DNA of 10,823 bases from Echinostoma caproni (Eukaryota > Platyhelminthes > Trematoda > Plagiorchiida > Echinostomatidae): the NCBI GenBank assembly GCA_900618425.1, contig UZAN01042185.1, forward strand, positions 27,656 through 38,478. Reading direction: 5' to 3'. Made by a program: the position numbers and the translations under genes. Under the pieces are notes generated by a model. It saw only the letters and a list, made by a program, of their open reading frames with translations. It did no database searches and was not told the DNA's origin. Position 1 is the stretch's first letter, and every line of letters begins with the position of its first letter. This document shows positions 8,835 through 10,823 of the stretch, one piece after another.

Positions 8835-8865
8835 CAAACTCCAATGCATATGCATTGCGAGTTTG
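8835..8865. repeat. 31-bp near-perfect palindrome
   Basis: The left arm CAAACTCCAATGCAT (8835-8849) pairs with 8850-8865, interrupted only by one unpaired C at 8858. The inner 16 bases (8842-8857) are a perfect palindrome centred on GCATATGC. It lies about 1.6 kb upstream of the CYC1 ATG. It could form a cruciform or bind a dimeric factor. The function is unknown. Confidence 0.75.
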
Positions 8866-8907
8866 GCAGTGATCAGTGAAGTTCATTTCCCTGTATTTCG
8901 CTGTACT

Positions 8908-8922
8908 ATGATGATGATGATG
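8908..8922. repeat. ATG trinucleotide microsatellite
   Basis: Five tandem ATG units, not inside a recognisable coding frame. Confidence 0.8.
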
Positions 8923-9953
8923 CTCAAATAAGTGATTGTGATTCTCTACTTGCTAAATTCATCAAATGTGCAGATGATTGTTGACTGTGTCGACCTGATT
9001 TCCTGTTTTTATTCGATAATCTAACTGATACTCGAAACGATTTTCATTCGATCAAATCTTACTCCTGGTTTACCAAAATGTTCCGAGAGCATATTAAATC
9101 CTTGATGTTCGTCTTATCTCGCTGAACATTTGCGTACCAATAGTCGTTTGGTTCCTAAAGTGGACAATACCAAGTACTTTGGTATCATCGTAGTACTGCT
9201 GGTAAAACGAGATTATCCTTTCATTAGGTGGTGGTCGCTGTCGCCAGCGAGTTATGGACGCCTGGGTCCGAGGCTTGAGCTTGACACTACCGCACAACTT
9301 TCAAGGTAGAAGGCTGGGTCGTCGTCTGGCTTAATATTCCGCTCAAACATTAGCAGGGCCTTGTGCTTCGCAATTTAGGTGTCGGGGCTTAGGTAGCCAG
9401 ATCCCACGAGTGAACAGTAGGTTTGACTGCTGGCTACTCTATATACAAGGATGTGCGATAGAAAATACTAATAATTTATAACAACTCACCGTCCCAAAAT
9501 CTCGTTTTGGCTTTGAGTCTACGCCCCACTTCCTTCTGGGTCAGACTTTTGAGTCAAAGGCTCCGGTTAGGATTCCAAAAGAAAAACCCCTTTGTCTGTG
9601 TGAGGTACTGCGCCGTAAGTGGTGCCATTAAGTGTTAAGTACCCGTTTGGAAAAACCTCTCTAATCTGTTTAGTCATTCCTTTCAATCCCGAATATTTTC
9701 AGATGCCTCCTGTTTACCCCATTCACGGGATATCACCAAGCGTTCAACTATTAAGGTCAAATAATTATAGCCTATCAGACAGTTGAACTGAATCTCATTT
9801 CACTTGGCCACATTTAATGTCCACACAATATCAGATCGGTTAACAAAGTTCCACAGCTAGAACCCTTGAGACTCTCAATTTAGATGTAGACTGAGTCTCC
9901 GAAGCACATACAAGACCCTACTTCTACCATCAACCTGCTCTCCGGATCCAACC
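8923..9953. other. No gene recognised
   Basis: Only short open frames without known motifs are present. 9227-9430 is richer in G and C than its surroundings and may be an unidentified repeat. No remainder of LINE copy C could be traced below 9954. Confidence 0.5.
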
Positions 9954-10529
9954 TCAGGAGGACCTGTCGCCTTTCTTGTAAACCGGTGTGATGACCGATT
10001 CACACCATTTACCTAGAACTTGTTCCCTCTCCCACACTGATCCCAGGAGTTTTGTTAACTCCGAAACTAAGGATGAGCCTCCATCTACGAAAGCCGATGG
10101 GGACAGATGGGCATCTGGGCTGGAGGCCTTATGCTTTTTTAGGTAGCTTATTTCCCGGGAAACCTCCATTTCACACGGAGGACTGGCATCAACTGGCAGT
10201 ATTTGCCTAGTTGAGGTGGAGGATTATAGTTCAGATGTCGAGGGGGGGGGCCAGTTGAACTGAGTCTCGAAATGTTTAGCCCAACGATCAAGTCGACATT
10301 GCTGACGGTGAATCAGTGTGCCATCAGATTCCTTAGTTACCTGATTTACACCTATTTTCCTTTGTCCTGTACTCCTGATTAAAAGATAAAGATTCCGACA
10401 ATTGCGGATTGCCACAGTCTTCTCTATCTCTTTACACTTTCCTATCCACCACTTCTCGCGGTCATTCCTCAGGCTCTTGATGAGCTGGCGTTTGAGGGAT
10501 TTGCGCGCCGTCTCATCACCATCAGCTAC
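9954..10529 (-). pseudogene. RTE-like LINE fragment: pre-RT linker and start of reverse transcriptase (copy C)
   Basis: Read on the minus strand from 10529, an open stretch of about 102 codons begins VADGDETARKSLKRQLIKSL. It includes NDREKWW, RNCRNLYLLIRSTG, DGTLIHRQQCRLDRWAKHF and QFNWPPP. This is the linker between endonuclease and RT in RTE-type LINEs. The frame breaks at a run of nine G (10242-10250 on the plus strand). It resumes as MEVSREISYLKKHKASSPDAHLSPSAFVDGG...WCESVITPVYKKGDRSS, the first RT motifs. The frame stops at 9954 and the rest of the RT is not recognisable. The endonuclease part is not seen in 10530-10823. Whether it is the same family as copies A and B cannot be judged, because they do not overlap. 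Confidence 0.82.
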
Positions 10530-10823
10530 CTATGGCAAGGATCCATTGAAGACTGTGGACCTTACTGATCAACACCCGTGGACACGAACCATACTATGCT
10601 GCAAGCCAAATTTTCCCTACGCCTGGTACACAGCCGTGGAAGAACCAAAGAGAACGGACGTCCCCCATACAATACTAACGATAGCTGCAAGTCGACCTTC
10701 AGACCGCAAATCTCTCATCACCTCTCAGTGAACAGTGGACATTAATCGAGAAACCTATTCAAATGTCAATCAAAACGACGAAGGTTTCTGGTGCATTATC
10801 AAAGAAAAACTATGGACCTTCCC
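10530..10823. other. No feature recognised up to the window end
   Basis: This lies on the 5' side of LINE copy C, where endonuclease-to-linker sequence would be expected, but all frames are broken and no motif is clear. The plus-strand open frame across 10402-10731 is mainly the complement of copy C. Confidence 0.45.

Noticed and set aside
9094..9297. 67-codon minus-strand open frame
   Set aside because: No recognisable domain, and the length is within chance expectation. It may be part of an unidentified repeat, but I cannot support it as a gene.
1..10823. CRISPR array, bacterial operon or prophage
   Set aside because: There are no spaced direct repeats. The only intact gene has spliceosomal introns and the mobile elements are eukaryotic retroelements.

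Overview
The window looks like nuclear genomic DNA from a metazoan, most probably a digenean fluke (trematode). It holds one recognisable host gene, the mitochondrial cytochrome c1 gene (CYC1), on the minus strand. CYC1 is split into short exons by introns of 2.4-3.0 kb, and these introns carry decayed retroelements. The introns rule out a prokaryote. The fluke assignment is an inference from the retroelement types (RTE-like LINEs with 'SPDRLPRR' and 'LLYGAEA' motifs, plus a Penelope-like element) and from the general look of the gene. It has not been tested by a database search.

Layout, left to right. 1-876 (+) is the 3' part of a degenerate RTE-like LINE (copy A), cut by the window edge. 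1134-1357 (-) is CYC1 exon 3. 1358-3782 is CYC1 intron 2, with no gene; it holds a cluster of three perfect hairpins and a pair of short diverged repeats. 3783-3978 (-) is CYC1 exon 2. 3979-6930 is CYC1 intron 1, most of which is a dead Penelope-like element (about 4400-6760, + strand). A second RTE-like LINE (copy B, 5268-5699, - strand) has jumped into that element and left a 12-bp target-site duplication. 6931-7233 (-) is CYC1 coding exon 1, with a strong splice acceptor only 6 bases before its ATG. 7252-9953 has no recognisable gene; it holds a 31-bp near-perfect palindrome and an ATG microsatellite. 9954-10529 (-) is a third LINE fragment (copy C), covering the pre-RT linker and the start of the reverse transcriptase.

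The CYC1 exons join in frame with canonical GT-AG borders and contain no stop, so the host gene looks functional. They encode 241 residues: presequence, haem-binding CAACH, the ARHGNEDY region and the axial Met. The C-terminal exon with the membrane anchor is not in the window and should lie beyond position 1. All the transposon reading frames are broken.

The most interesting observations are four: the nested insertion, whose removal restores the Penelope frame exactly; the two LINE copies lying in opposite orientation on either side of CYC1 exons 2 and 3; the acceptor before the CYC1 ATG, whose phase suits a spliced leader ending in AUG; and the palindrome upstream of CYC1. No wholly new gene system is visible.
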